Origin: Halomontanus rarus | Lineage (GTDB): Archaea; Halobacteriota; Halobacteria; Halobacteriales; Natrialbaceae | Assembly (NCBI RefSeq): GCF_017357405.1 | Contig: NZ_CP071597.1 | Coordinates: 496,001-560,000, forward strand | DNA: 64,000 nucleotides | Direction: 5' to 3' | Part shown: piece after piece, positions 1 to 10,954 of the stretch | Position numbering within the stretch: position 1 is the stretch's first letter | Layout of the letters: each line of letters starts with the position of its first letter | Made by a program: the position numbers and the translations under genes | Notes under the pieces: generated by a model | Databases searched by the model: none | What the model saw: only the letters and a program-made list of their open reading frames with translations | What the model was told of the DNA's origin: nothing

Positions 1-2
1 CG

Positions 3-530
3 GAGGGACCGAAGGTCGTCGAGTTCAACGCCCGCTTCGGCGACCCCGAGGCGATGAACACCCTGCCGGTCCTCGAGACGGACTTCCTCGACGTCCTCGT
101 CGCGGCCCGCAACGGCGAGTCCGTGCCGGAACTCGAGTTCGCCGAGCAGGCAACGGTCTGCAAGTACGCCGTCCCGAAGGGGTATCCCACGGACCCCGAG
201 GCAGGTGCGAAGGTGCGAGTGGACGAGGAGAGCGTGGCGCGCACCGTGGGCGCCACGGAAGACTCGAGCGAGCAGGGCTCGCGAGAGAGCGCCGGGGACG
301 CACTGCTCTACTACGCCAGCGTGGACGCACGCAAGGACGGCATCTACACGACCACGTCGCGATCGTTCGCCGTCGTCGGGGTCGCCGACTCGATCGCCGA
401 CGCCGAGGAGATCGCCGAGGACGCGCTGGCCGTCGCGGGCGAGGAGGGCCTGCACATGCGCCACGACATCGGCAAAGCGGACCTCGTCCAGCGGCGGATC
501 GATCACATGGACGAACTCCGAAGCGACTGA
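3..530 (+). CDS. purD: Phosphoribosylamine-glycine ligase, C-terminal part
   Basis: This is the 3' end of a gene that starts left of the window; the frame is open from base 3. PurD joins glycine to phosphoribosylamine in purine synthesis and is an ATP-grasp enzyme of the cytoplasm. The visible part begins with VEFNARFGDPEAMN, the metal-binding end of the ATP-grasp fold, where E and N ligate Mg. The PurD C-terminal domain follows, with YYASVDARKDGIYTTTSRSFAV and a final helix rich in charged residues. An acidic stretch around EDSSEQGSRESAGD is a haloarchaeal insertion. The call rests on the family motif; the N-terminal half cannot be checked here. Confidence 0.9.
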   Translation, partial: EGPKVVEFNARFGDPEAMNTLPVLETDFLDVLVAARNGESVPELEFAEQATVCKYAVPKGYPTDPEAGAKVRVDEESVARTVGATEDSSEQGSRESAGDALLYYASVDARKDGIYTTTSRSFAVVGVADSIADAEEIAEDALAVAGEEGLHMRHDIGKADLVQRRIDHMDELRSD

Positions 531-749
531 ACACGTCGTACTCGTCCGTATCGGCCGGACGGAGGGGTGATTCGAGTTTCGCGGGGGACGGGTAAGCGTT
601 CCATTACAATGGCTCTCTCCCAGAATAGTGAGTGCAATGCCAGCACCGTACACGCAGGTCGTCTCGACCGCGTCGAACGAGACGATCCGACCGTCCGCGA
701 GTGTAGGAACCGCTAGACCTTTGCTCGCGGCGAGAGCATCTCTCGAGCA
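531..749. other. Intergenic region after purD
   Basis: 219 bp with no supportable gene. A short minus-strand open frame is Arg-rich and lacks the acidic bias of the neighbours. No clear TATA box was found for the downstream GTG-start gene. Confidence 0.4.
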
Positions 750-1313
750 GTGACCGACTCCGATCCCGACCTCGGCTCCGACCCCGACGACACCCCACCG
801 TCGCACTCGAGACACGACCGGGTGCGCCGTCACGCGACCCCCGGCCCGGCGAACTCGCTGGCCCACTGGCCGAGCGCCCGCCACCCGGTTCGCGTCGCGA
901 TCAACTACGTCGCGGTGTGGCTGATCCGCATCTCGCCGAGTCTCCGGCTCAAACGCTGGCTCCTCCGCCGGCTCGGCGCGACGGTCGGCCCGGGCGTCTC
1001 GTGGGGACTCGAGGCCACGCCGGACGTCTTCTGGCCGGATCTGATCACCGTCGGTGAGGGGGCGATCGTCGGCTACGACGCGACGCTGCTGTGTCACGAG
1101 TTCCTGCAGGACGAGTACCGCACCGGCGAGGTCGTCGTCGGCGAGCGGGCGATGATCGGCGCGGGTGCGATCGTACTGCCCGGCGTCGAAATCGGCGCAG
1201 AAGCCAGCGTCGCCGCGAATTCGCTCGTCACGCGGGACGTGGCTCCCGGCGAGACCGTCGCGGGAGTCCCGGCGGAACCGATGGGCTCGCGGACCGACGA
1301 AACGGCGGAGTGA
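750..1313 (+). CDS. Hexapeptide-repeat acyltransferase
   Basis: 187 residues from a GTG start. The C-terminal half (about 95-180) shows left-handed beta-helix hexapeptide repeats such as ITVGEGAIVGYDATL, VVVGERAMIGAGAIVLPGVEIG and NSLVTRDVAPGETVAGVPAEP, the last being the usual closing motif of the maltose/galactoside O-acetyltransferase group. The N-terminal part has a basic amphipathic stretch (SPSLRLKRWLLRRLGATVG), common in membrane-associated members. The substrate cannot be told from the sequence; sugar or lipid-linked glycan acetylation is a guess. It stands alone between purD and a convergent membrane-protein gene. Confidence 0.8.
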   Translation: MTDSDPDLGSDPDDTPPSHSRHDRVRRHATPGPANSLAHWPSARHPVRVAINYVAVWLIRISPSLRLKRWLLRRLGATVGPGVSWGLEATPDVFWPDLITVGEGAIVGYDATLLCHEFLQDEYRTGEVVVGERAMIGAGAIVLPGVEIGAEASVAANSLVTRDVAPGETVAGVPAEPMGSRTDETAE

Positions 1314-1372
1314 CGACGCCGCCGAGTTCGTCACGGTCGAGGCCGCGTTCGATCGGCCGGCCACCGGAGACG

Positions 1373-1918
1373 CTACACCCAGCCCTCGAGAATCGAAACC
1401 CCGGTCACCGAGACGACCGTGATGACGACGGTCCACAGCGCGATACTCAGCGTCATCCAACCGAGCGTCGCTCGCTTCCGAGCGCCGAGTCCCATCGCGA
1501 GGACCGCGGCGAGGTGGACGCCGGTCAGGATCGGGGCCGCGAGCGCGAGTCCGGGGAGCCCGTAGGACCGCCAGATGCGTTTCGCTCGAGCGCTGCGAGC
1601 CGACCGCTCGTCGTCGTCGTCTCGGCGGCGCGCCAGCCATGTAGAAATTCGATCGAAGAGCGTGACGATGAGGTAGATCGGTACCACGTTCCCGGCGAAC
1701 GCGACGACGGCGACGGCGACCGGATCGAGATCGAGCGCGACGCCGATCGGGATCACGATCAGAATCTCGAGCCACGGAGTCGCTGCGAGGACGAACACCA
1801 AGAGGTACTGCCAGGGGCCGCTCGCGGCGGCGAGCCACTCGCGAGCGTGATTCTCGAATCCCGCGAGTACCAGCGGATGGAGTGTACCACACTCGAGGAG
1901 GGAACAGGTCGTAGACAT
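1373..1918 (-). CDS. Small multidrug export-like membrane protein
   Basis: 181 residues with about four to five hydrophobic segments: WQYLLVFVLAATPWLEILIVIPIGVAL, AVAVVAFAGNVVPIYLIVTLF, LPGLALAAPILTGVHLAAVLAMGLG and LGWMTLSIALWTVVITVVSV. A charged cytoplasmic loop (RRRDDDDERSARSARAKR) lies near residues 95-112. The pattern ATPWLEILIVIPIG plus the late GLPGLALAAPILTG matches the COG2426 / putative small multidrug export family. The transport function is only a family label; no substrate is known. Its ATG is at 1916-1918 on the minus strand. Confidence 0.75.
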   Translation of the reverse strand: MSTTCSLLECGTLHPLVLAGFENHAREWLAAASGPWQYLLVFVLAATPWLEILIVIPIGVALDLDPVAVAVVAFAGNVVPIYLIVTLFDRISTWLARRRDDDDERSARSARAKRIWRSYGLPGLALAAPILTGVHLAAVLAMGLGARKRATLGWMTLSIALWTVVITVVSVTGVSILEGWV

Positions 1919-2009
1919 AGAACGGAGAGTCAGGGCGCCATCGTGTCGTGTTATGTCGTCTCGAGTCTGGGTTGGTAGTCGCTATCGTATCGCGACCGAA
2001 CGAGGTCGG

Positions 2010-3179
2010 CTACAGCGACGACCAGGACTTGCGCGCGCGGTTCCAGGACGTGATGTCGGCGAGCCAGCGTGCGGCGATCATCTTCTTCAGGTTCTTCGCC
2101 GGGAAACCGCCGAAGGTGTCGACGGGGAGTGAGATGCCGAACGCCGGTTTGACTTCGTGGGCGACGGCCTCCTCACCGACGGAGATGACGGTCCCCTTGT
2201 CCTCGAACTCCCAGGTCTTCAGCGGACGGTTTTCGATCGCGCGGGCGATGTTCTCGCCGGCGACCTCTGCGGCCTGCCAGGCGGCCTGCGCCGTCGGCGG
2301 CGCGGGCATGTCGCCCTGGTCGATGATCGCCGAGTCGCCGATGGCGAACACGCGCTCGTCGGAGGTCTGGAAGTTCGCCTCCGTGTTCAGACGGTTGTGC
2401 TCGTTCTCGAGGTCGGTCCCGTCGAAGGCCTCGCGCCCGGTGATGCCGCCGGTCCAGACGAAGACGTCGTACTCGAGGGGGTCGCCCTCGTCGAAGTTGA
2501 TGACGCCGTCCTCGGCTTCCGTGATCGGGTCGTCGGTGTGGATCTGGACGCCCGCTTCTTCGAGCAGGTCGCGAAGCGCCTGCTGGATTTCGGGGTCGTT
2601 ACCCGGGAAGATTTCGTCGAGCGCCTCGACGAGGTGGATGTCGATCGGCGCGCGGTGTTCGTCGCGGAATTCGGCGATTTCGCCGGCGGTCTGGATACCC
2701 GAGAGTCCAGCGCCGCCGATGACGACCTGCGCCGGCTCGCCGCGGGTGGCTTCCTGGCTGGCGGTCTTGACCTGATCGTGGATCTCGAGGGCGTCGTCGA
2801 GGCTCTTCAGCGTGAGCGAGTGCTCTGCGAGTCCGGGAATGCCGTAGTAGGCGGTCGAACTGCCGAGGCCGACCAGTACGTAGTCGTACTCGACGTCGTC
2901 TCCGTCCTCGAGTTCGACGACCCGATCGTCGGTGTCGAGGCCCGTAACGCGGTCCTGAACGAATCGGGTGCTGGGATCGGTGATTTCGTGAACGGGGACA
3001 GTGATGTCAGATCGAACGTCCGGGTCACGAACGACACGGTGTGCTTCGTGTAAAACGAGGTGATAGTCCGTCTCCGAGATCCAGGTGATTCGTGCATCAT
3101 CGTCGAGCTCCGACTGGAGCTTTGCGACCGTTCCGGTGCCGGCGTATCCGGCACCGAGAACGACGACGTTCTCAGTCAT
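2010..3179 (-). CDS. NDH-2-like FAD-dependent NAD(P)H dehydrogenase
   Basis: 389 residues, the length expected for type II NADH dehydrogenases. It carries an N-terminal FAD-binding Rossmann motif VVVLGAGYAGTG (5-16), a second dinucleotide site VVIGGAGLSGIQTAGE near 150-165 for NAD(P)H, and the late FAD motif ERVFAIGDSA near 290. These enzymes pass electrons from NADH to quinone at the membrane surface without pumping protons. The C terminus (PAKNLKKMIAARWLADITSWNRARKSW) is basic and amphipathic and could attach to the membrane. A sulfide:quinone reductase-type role is an alternative, but no catalytic Cys pair is evident. A weak TATA box on the minus strand lies near 3203-3211. Confidence 0.8.
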   Translation of the reverse strand: MTENVVVLGAGYAGTGTVAKLQSELDDDARITWISETDYHLVLHEAHRVVRDPDVRSDITVPVHEITDPSTRFVQDRVTGLDTDDRVVELEDGDDVEYDYVLVGLGSSTAYYGIPGLAEHSLTLKSLDDALEIHDQVKTASQEATRGEPAQVVIGGAGLSGIQTAGEIAEFRDEHRAPIDIHLVEALDEIFPGNDPEIQQALRDLLEEAGVQIHTDDPITEAEDGVINFDEGDPLEYDVFVWTGGITGREAFDGTDLENEHNRLNTEANFQTSDERVFAIGDSAIIDQGDMPAPPTAQAAWQAAEVAGENIARAIENRPLKTWEFEDKGTVISVGEEAVAHEVKPAFGISLPVDTFGGFPAKNLKKMIAARWLADITSWNRARKSWSSL

Positions 3180-3307
3180 ACTGAACAGTCAGAAACACTC
3201 CGATACAAAGGTGTTGGAAGCGATATCGGAATGTTGGTTGTTACCACGAGTCAAAATGTGTCGTTTCGTCGAACGAACCGGACGATCTTTCCGGATGTGG
3301 TATCGAA

Positions 3308-4234
3308 TTATAAAATTCGCTTCCCGAACGCACTCGCGGTCAACTCCGTCGCGAGCGTCGCAGTTTCGTTGTGTTCGTCCAGAATCGGATTCACCTCGAC
3401 GACGTCCATCGAGCGTACAATTGCGCCGTCTTCGGCCTCGTCGCGAACCGAGACCGTCTCGAGTGCGGAGTGGGCCTCCCGGTAGGTGACGCCGCCGCGG
3501 ACCGGGGTCCCGACGCCGGGTGCGGTCTTGGGATCGAGCCAGTCGAGGTCGAGGCTGACGTGGACGCCGTCGGTCCCGTCGGTCGCGACCGCGAGGGCGT
3601 CCTCGACGACGTCCGTAATGCCTCGCTCGTCGATATCGGACATCGTGAACGCGGTCATCTCGCTGTCGCGAATCGCGTCCCGCTCGCGCTCGTCGATACT
3701 CCGCAGGCCGACGTAGGCGACGGATTCTTCGCGGACGCGAGGTGCGTTGGCCCACGGTAACTCGCCGAAGAGGCCGTGCCCGAGCACCGCCGCGAGGGGC
3801 ATCCCGTGGACGTTTCCACTGGGTGAGGTCTCGGGGGTGTTGATGTCCGCGTGAGCGTCGAACCAGATCACGCCGAGATCGGCGTCGCGAGCCGATCCGC
3901 CCATCGTCCCGATCGCGATCGAGTGATCGCCGCCCAGCACCAGCGGCGTCGTTCCCTCCGCGAGCGTCTCCGCGACCTGGTCTGCCAGCCGCGAACAGAC
4001 GTCCTCGACCTCGAGCAGGAACTTCGCCTCACCACGACGCGGCGGATTGGCGTCGGGGTCGCGTTCCTCCGCGCGCGGAACGAGAAGATCACCCGAGTCG
4101 AGACACGTCACGCCGGCGTCCTCGAGTTCGTCGCCCAGTCCGGCGTACCTGATCGCCGACGGACCCATGTCGACGCCACGCCGGTTCGCCCCGAAGTCCA
4201 TCGGCGCACCGATGAGTCGAACGGTTCGGTCCAT
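3308..4234 (-). CDS. rocF: Arginase-family ureohydrolase
   Basis: 308 residues. The metal-binding motifs of the ureohydrolase fold are present: GGDHS (101-105), DAHAD (126-130) and SLDLDWLDP (227-235), which keeps the Asp residues of the usual SxDxDxxDP. A late Glu sits in SMDVVEVNP. The N-terminal MGPSAIRYAGL and length favour arginase (arginine to ornithine plus urea) over agmatinase or formiminoglutamase, but the exact substrate is inferred. The gene is divergent from the DtxR-type regulator gene, with about 90 bp between the starts. Mn2+ is the usual cofactor, which makes the neighbouring metalloregulator of interest. Confidence 0.82.
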   Translation of the reverse strand: MDRTVRLIGAPMDFGANRRGVDMGPSAIRYAGLGDELEDAGVTCLDSGDLLVPRAEERDPDANPPRRGEAKFLLEVEDVCSRLADQVAETLAEGTTPLVLGGDHSIAIGTMGGSARDADLGVIWFDAHADINTPETSPSGNVHGMPLAAVLGHGLFGELPWANAPRVREESVAYVGLRSIDERERDAIRDSEMTAFTMSDIDERGITDVVEDALAVATDGTDGVHVSLDLDWLDPKTAPGVGTPVRGGVTYREAHSALETVSVRDEAEDGAIVRSMDVVEVNPILDEHNETATLATELTASAFGKRIL

Positions 4235-4292
4235 ACACCTCCTACGGGGGACACCGGTTTAGGTGATAGGACCGATTACGGACGACGACGGA

Positions 4293-4304
4293 AGATTTAG
4301 AAAT
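4293..4304 (+). promoter_or_regulatory. TATA box of the DtxR/SirR gene
   Basis: The sequence gatttagaaat is centred about 27 nt before the ATG at 4327. That is the haloarchaeal TATA-to-start distance for a leaderless transcript. Confidence 0.6.
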
Positions 4305-4326
4305 AGACGGCCCGAAACTTCGAACG

Positions 4327-5007
4327 ATGATGCTCAGCGACGTGATGGAAGACTACCTCAAGGTCATCTATCAACTCCAGCGCGACCGCGAGGGCCGCAT
4401 CAAAACCTCGGAGATCGCCGAGGAACTCGACGTCACGTCGCCGACGGTCACCAGTATGATCGAGAAACTCGAGGACCGAGGACTGGTCGACCGAGAGAAG
4501 TACCGCGGAGTCGTCTTGACCGACGAAGGAGAGACCGTCGCGATCGAGGTCGTCCGCCACCACCGATTGCTCGAAGCCTACCTCACCGAACACCTAGACT
4601 ACGACTGGGCGGAGGTCCACGACGAGGCTGACCGCCTCGAGCACCACATCAGCGAGAACTTCGAAGCGCGCGTGGCGGCCGCACTCGGCGACCCGGACGT
4701 CGATCCCCACGGCTCGCCGATCCCCGGCGCCGATCTCGAACCGCCCGCGGCACCGACCGGCAAATCCATCACGGAATTCGACGAGGGGACGACGGTCGTC
4801 GTCGAGGAGGTCGCAGACCACGACCCCGAGGTCCTCTCGTATCTCGCCGACCACGGCGTCGAACCCGGCGTGGAACTCGAGATACTCGAGGTCGCTCCGT
4901 TCGGAATGGTAACCGCGCGCGCCACCCACCTCGACGACGCCGTCTCGTTGCCACAGGACGTCGCCAGATACGTCCGCGTCGCCGTGCCTACAGAAATAGA
5001 ACACTGA
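4327..5007 (+). CDS. sirR: DtxR-family metal-dependent transcriptional regulator
   Basis: 226 residues. Residues 1-65 form the winged-helix domain (MEDYLKVIYQLQ, then KTSEIAEELDVTSPTVTSMIEKLEDRGLV). A metal-binding dimerisation domain follows with His-rich VVRHHRLLEAYLTEHLDYDWAEVHDEADRLEHHIS, where the His and Glu ligands of the DtxR family lie. The C-terminal part from about residue 150 (TTVVVEEVADHDPEVLSYLADHGVEPGVELEILEV) is a FeoA/SH3-like domain. Family members repress iron or manganese uptake genes when loaded with metal. Haloarchaea have several paralogs (SirR, Idr1, Idr2), so the symbol is tentative. It diverges from the arginase gene and appears leaderless. Confidence 0.85.
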   Translation: MMLSDVMEDYLKVIYQLQRDREGRIKTSEIAEELDVTSPTVTSMIEKLEDRGLVDREKYRGVVLTDEGETVAIEVVRHHRLLEAYLTEHLDYDWAEVHDEADRLEHHISENFEARVAAALGDPDVDPHGSPIPGADLEPPAAPTGKSITEFDEGTTVVVEEVADHDPEVLSYLADHGVEPGVELEILEVAPFGMVTARATHLDDAVSLPQDVARYVRVAVPTEIEH

Positions 5008-5224
5008 CCGAGACGTACAACGACGCGTTCCCGATTCGACACTGCCACGCCCGTCCACGGCCCCTCGTATTCGTGTCTAGCGGTCGCATCGAGAAAGAGA
5101 ACCGTCGTTCGGTCGGTCGTCAAAACCGAACTAGGAGAGCGACTATCGACTGACGACCGAAAAGAAACGCTTACCACGACGACGACAAATGATCAAATCG
5201 AAGGACATCGTCGGCTAACCCTCG

Positions 5225-5234
5225 CATTTAAGGA
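5225..5234 (+). promoter_or_regulatory. TATA box of the winged-helix regulator gene
   Basis: The sequence catttaagga is centred about 28 nt before the ATG at 5257, fitting a leaderless start. Confidence 0.6.
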
Positions 5235-5256
5235 AATCTACTACGAAGGATTCCCC

Positions 5257-5790
5257 ATGTCATCAATCGAACTCACACCTAGTCAGAAGAAGATATTGCG
5301 TGCACTCACGAACCTGCACAAAGAAACCGAAGACGCGATCAAAGGCGAAGACATCGCCGAACAGGTCGACCGCAATCCCGGTACCATCCGCAACCAGATG
5401 CAGAGTCTCAAAGCCCTCCAGCTCGTCGAGGGCGTTCCCGGCCCCAAAGGCGGCTACAAGCCGACCGCAGCCGCCTACGAGGCACTCGAGATCCAGCAGA
5501 TGGACGAGCCAGCCTCGGTCCCGATCAAACACGAAGGCGAAGAAGTGACCGACATCATCGTCGAAGAGATCGACCTCTCGAGTGTCCACCACCCCGAACT
5601 CTGTCGGGCGGAGGTCCACGCTCAGGGTTCGATCGGCGACATTCACGAGGGCGACTCGGTGACCGTCGGCCCGACGCCACTGTCGAAACTCCGAATCGAC
5701 GGCACGCTCGACGGGAAAGACGACACGAACAACATCCTCATCCTCCAGATCGACGAGATGGTCGCGCCCGCGGAAGAACCCGAACACTGA
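5257..5790 (+). CDS. Winged-helix regulator with C-terminal sensor-like domain
   Basis: 177 residues. The N-terminal 65 residues form a winged helix (LTPSQKKILRALTNLHKE, then KGEDIAEQVDRNPGTIRNQMQSLKALQLVEGVPGPKGGYKPT). The GPKGGY wing resembles that of Rrf2/TrmB-type regulators. Residues 80-175 make a beta-rich domain (VTDIIVEEIDLSSVHHPELCRAEVHAQGSIGDIHEGDSVTVGPTPLSKLRIDGTL) with no Cys cluster of the IscR kind. It contains one Cys and paired His residues (VHHPELC). Proteins of this build are conserved in haloarchaea, but I know no assigned target. Its own leaderless promoter suggests single-gene transcription. Confidence 0.75.
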   Translation: MSSIELTPSQKKILRALTNLHKETEDAIKGEDIAEQVDRNPGTIRNQMQSLKALQLVEGVPGPKGGYKPTAAAYEALEIQQMDEPASVPIKHEGEEVTDIIVEEIDLSSVHHPELCRAEVHAQGSIGDIHEGDSVTVGPTPLSKLRIDGTLDGKDDTNNILILQIDEMVAPAEEPEH

Positions 5791-6092
5791 GACGTCGCGG
5801 TCGGGGGACTCGCTGTCTCGCGTCTACACACTTACCGAGACTATCACTCCCGCTTCCAATCTTGCTTCCATTTTCACTCACACTCACACTCACACTCTCG
5901 CCATAAGACTCTCCGCTCGATCTCGGTAACTGCCGCCACCGTACTCGCTCACGATTGCCACGTTCGCTTCTCGAGTCGAGCGTTCGCTCCCGTACTGTGG
6001 TAAAAACACCGTCTCAGCGCGGACTTCGATTCGTTCTTCCTCCAACCGACCCGACCGACAGTGCACGACTCGAGCGGTGAACGTCCGTTTCG
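5791..6092. other. Intergenic region between convergent genes, with CACTCA-type repeat
   Basis: 302 bp between two convergent gene ends. It holds a short tandem run of the hexamer cactca at about 5872-5898. T-rich bases on both sides may serve transcription termination. No gene is supportable. Confidence 0.5.
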
Positions 6093-8657
6093 TTACTCGT
6101 CGACTGCCTCGCTTTCGCCAGTCTCACTTGCGGTTCGGGGTTCGGTTTTGTCTCCATCTCCGATTTCGGCCTCGACCTCGACCTCGCGGTCACCCTCCGA
6201 CCCCAGCGACGACCCCGGAATCACGTCGACGCTCGCGACCGCATCGTCGGCAACGACGTCCATAACCGTTACACCCATCGTGTTGCGCCCCACAGTCGAG
6301 ATCTCGCCCGCTCGAGTGCGCATGATCTGGCCGTCCTCGCTCATGATGACGAGGTGGTCGTCCTCGGTGACGGCCTTGACCGCCGTCACCGGTCCGTTCC
6401 GGTCGTTGGTCTTGATGTCGATCAACCCTTTGCCGTACCGCGACTGGGTGCGGTACTCCGAGAGTAGCGTCCGCTTCCCGTAGCCGTTTCGCGTCACCGT
6501 CAACAGTGCGCTCTCGTCGCCTTCGTCGGTCGCGACCAACCCGGCGACCGCGTCATCGTCCTCGAGTTTGATTCCGCCGACGCCGCGAGCGTTGCGCCCC
6601 ATCGATCGGACTTCGTCCTCGTCGAACCGGATCGTCATTCCGCCTTCGGTGGCGACGACGATGTCTTTCGTCCCGTCGGTGACCTCGACGTCGACGAGTT
6701 CGTCACCCTCCTCCAAACTGGCGGCGATGATCCCGGTCGAGAGGATATTGTCGAACTCCTCGCCGGCGGTGCGCTTGACGTAGCCGTCGCGGGTGGCCAT
6801 CGTCACGTACTCCTCGTCCTCAAAGGCGTCGGTGTCGACGATGGCCGTGATGTTCTCGCCCGGATCGAGGTCGAGGATGTTGACCGCGGACTTGCCGCGA
6901 GCCGTGCGGCTCATCTCCGGGATCTCGTAGGTCTTGAGCCGGTATACCTGCCCGTGGTTCGTAAAGCAAAGCAGGTAATCGTGGGTGTTCGCCCGGAACA
7001 CCGTTGCGACACGATCGTCCTCCTTGACGTCGGCGCCGATGATCCCCTTGCCGCCGCGACGCTGGGGATCGAACGAGTCGATCGGCATCCGCTTGACGTA
7101 GTCGTCTTCGGTCATGACGACGAAGACGTCCTCCTCCGGAATGAGGTCCTCGTGGGTGACCGTCCCGTGGTCCTCGACGATCGAGGTCCGACGGTCGTCG
7201 GCGTACTCGTCTTTGATCTCCCGGAGTTCGTCGGTGATGACCTCGAGCAAGCGCTCTTCGCTCCCCAGAATCTCTTCGAGGAACTCGATCTCGGCCTGGA
7301 CCTCCTCGTATTCCGCCTCGATCTCGGCGGACTCCATGGAGGTGAGACTGCCCAGTTGCATCCGGACGATGTGGTCGGCCTGACGCTCGGAGAAGTCGAA
7401 CTCCTCGCGAAGGCCGGTCTTCGCCGCCGAGCGGTCCTCGGAGTTGCGGATGAGTTCGACGACGTCCTCGACGTTCTCGAGGGCCCTGAGCCGCCCCTCC
7501 AAGATGTGAGCCCGTTCTTCGGCCTCGTTCAGGTCGTACTCGCTGCGTCGGCGAACGACCTCGCGGCGGTGGGAAACGTACTCCTCTAGGGTTTCCTTGA
7601 GCGAGAGCACCTGCGGCTGGCCGTCGACCAGCGCGAGGTTGATGACGCCGAACGTGCGTTCGAGGTGGTTCTCGAGCAATCGGTTCTTGACGACCTCCGT
7701 GTTGGCGCCGCGTTTGAGTTCGACGACGACGCGGACACCGTCACGGTCGGACTCGTCGCGCAGGTCGGAGATGCCCTCGATCTCGCCGTCGTTGACGTCC
7801 TCGGCGATGCGCTCGACCATGCGAGCCTTGTTCGCCTGGTAGGGGAGTTCGGTGATGACGATGCGCTCGCGGTCGGTCTTCCACTCCTCGACCTCGAACT
7901 CCGCGCGGACGCGGAGCCGTCCGCGACCGGTCGCGTACGCCGAGTAGATGGCGTCGCGGCCGACGATGTTCGCTCCGGTCGGGAAATCGGGGCCCTTGAC
8001 GTGTTCCATCAGACCCTCGACGGTGATCTCGGGATCCTCGATGAGCGCGATCGTCGCGTCGATCACTTCACCCAGATTATGCGGCGGGATGTTCGTCGAC
8101 ATCCCGACCGCGATCCCCGAGGAGCCGTTGACGAGCAGGTTCGGGAACGCCGCCGGCAGGACGTCGGGTTCCTGGAGGCGATCGTCGTAGTTCGACGAGA
8201 AGTCGACCGTGTCCTTCTCGAGGTCGGCGAGGAGTTCCTCGGCGATCGAATCCATCCGGGCCTCCGTGTATCGCATGGCCGCGGCCGGATCGCCGTCCAT
8301 CGAGCCGAAGTTCCCCTGGCTGTCGACCAGCGGATACCGCATCGCGAAGTCCTGTGCCATCCGCACGAGCGCGTCGTAGATGGCGGTGTCCCCGTGCGGG
8401 TGGTAGTCACCCATCGTCTCGCCGACGATCGAGGAACACTTTCGGTGGCTCGTGTTCGACGTGATCCCCATTTCGTGCATCGCGTAGAGGATGCGCCGGT
8501 GGACCGGCTTCAGGCCGTCCCGGACGTCCGGCAGGGCCCGTCCCGCGATGACGCTCATCGCGTAGTCGATGTACGACTGTTCCATCTCGTCTTCGATGCG
8601 GACGGGTTCGACCGCCTGCGCATCTATATCGGTTGGATCGGGAACTTCTGAACTCAT
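6093..8657 (-). CDS. gyrA: DNA gyrase subunit A
   Basis: 854 residues, the usual length. The breakage-reunion domain begins with [29 protein letters not shown] and has the catalytic tyrosine at Y130 in [10 protein letters not shown]. The quinolone-pocket segment [13 protein letters not shown] lies at 83-95. The GyrA box QRRGGKG is present in the C-terminal beta-pinwheel domain, which marks gyrase rather than topoisomerase IV. The C-terminal 45 residues are a Glu/Asp-rich tail. Gyrase introduces negative supercoils into DNA. The gene lies just downstream of gyrB on the same strand (about 108 bp gap), so the two are probably cotranscribed. Haloarchaea acquired gyrase from bacteria. Confidence 0.97.
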   Translation of the reverse strand: MSSEVPDPTDIDAQAVEPVRIEDEMEQSYIDYAMSVIAGRALPDVRDGLKPVHRRILYAMHEMGITSNTSHRKCSSIVGETMGDYHPHGDTAIYDALVRMAQDFAMRYPLVDSQGNFGSMDGDPAAAMRYTEARMDSIAEELLADLEKDTVDFSSNYDDRLQEPDVLPAAFPNLLVNGSSGIAVGMSTNIPPHNLGEVIDATIALIEDPEITVEGLMEHVKGPDFPTGANIVGRDAIYSAYATGRGRLRVRAEFEVEEWKTDRERIVITELPYQANKARMVERIAEDVNDGEIEGISDLRDESDRDGVRVVVELKRGANTEVVKNRLLENHLERTFGVINLALVDGQPQVLSLKETLEEYVSHRREVVRRRSEYDLNEAEERAHILEGRLRALENVEDVVELIRNSEDRSAAKTGLREEFDFSERQADHIVRMQLGSLTSMESAEIEAEYEEVQAEIEFLEEILGSEERLLEVITDELREIKDEYADDRRTSIVEDHGTVTHEDLIPEEDVFVVMTEDDYVKRMPIDSFDPQRRGGKGIIGADVKEDDRVATVFRANTHDYLLCFTNHGQVYRLKTYEIPEMSRTARGKSAVNILDLDPGENITAIVDTDAFEDEEYVTMATRDGYVKRTAGEEFDNILSTGIIAASLEEGDELVDVEVTDGTKDIVVATEGGMTIRFDEDEVRSMGRNARGVGGIKLEDDDAVAGLVATDEGDESALLTVTRNGYGKRTLLSEYRTQSRYGKGLIDIKTNDRNGPVTAVKAVTEDDHLVIMSEDGQIMRTRAGEISTVGRNTMGVTVMDVVADDAVASVDVIPGSSLGSEGDREVEVEAEIGDGDKTEPRTASETGESEAVDE

Positions 8658-8765
8658 GTGCTCACCTCGAGGTCGGGGTCGATTCCGAGGTCGCGGCTAC
8701 CGTTCGCGGCGACTCGTCGGACTCGTCGATCGCGTGGCTGTGTGTTGGTCATGTCTCTCTCTCTC

Positions 8766-10898
<2,133 letters not shown>

Positions 10899-10922
10899 TC
10901 ACTTTCACTCCGGTAACACACA

Positions 10923-10932
10923 CCTTTTAGCC
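10923..10932 (+). promoter_or_regulatory. TATA box of top6B
   Basis: The sequence ccttttagcc is centred about 27 nt before the ATG at 10955. The divergent gyrB and top6B promoters share a 272-bp spacer. Confidence 0.5.
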
Positions 10933-10954
10933 TCCCCACTAGTACAGGAAGACG

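Noticed and set aside
604..798. 64-codon minus-strand frame after purD
   Set aside because: Arg/Ser-rich, overlaps the acyltransferase start, no family.
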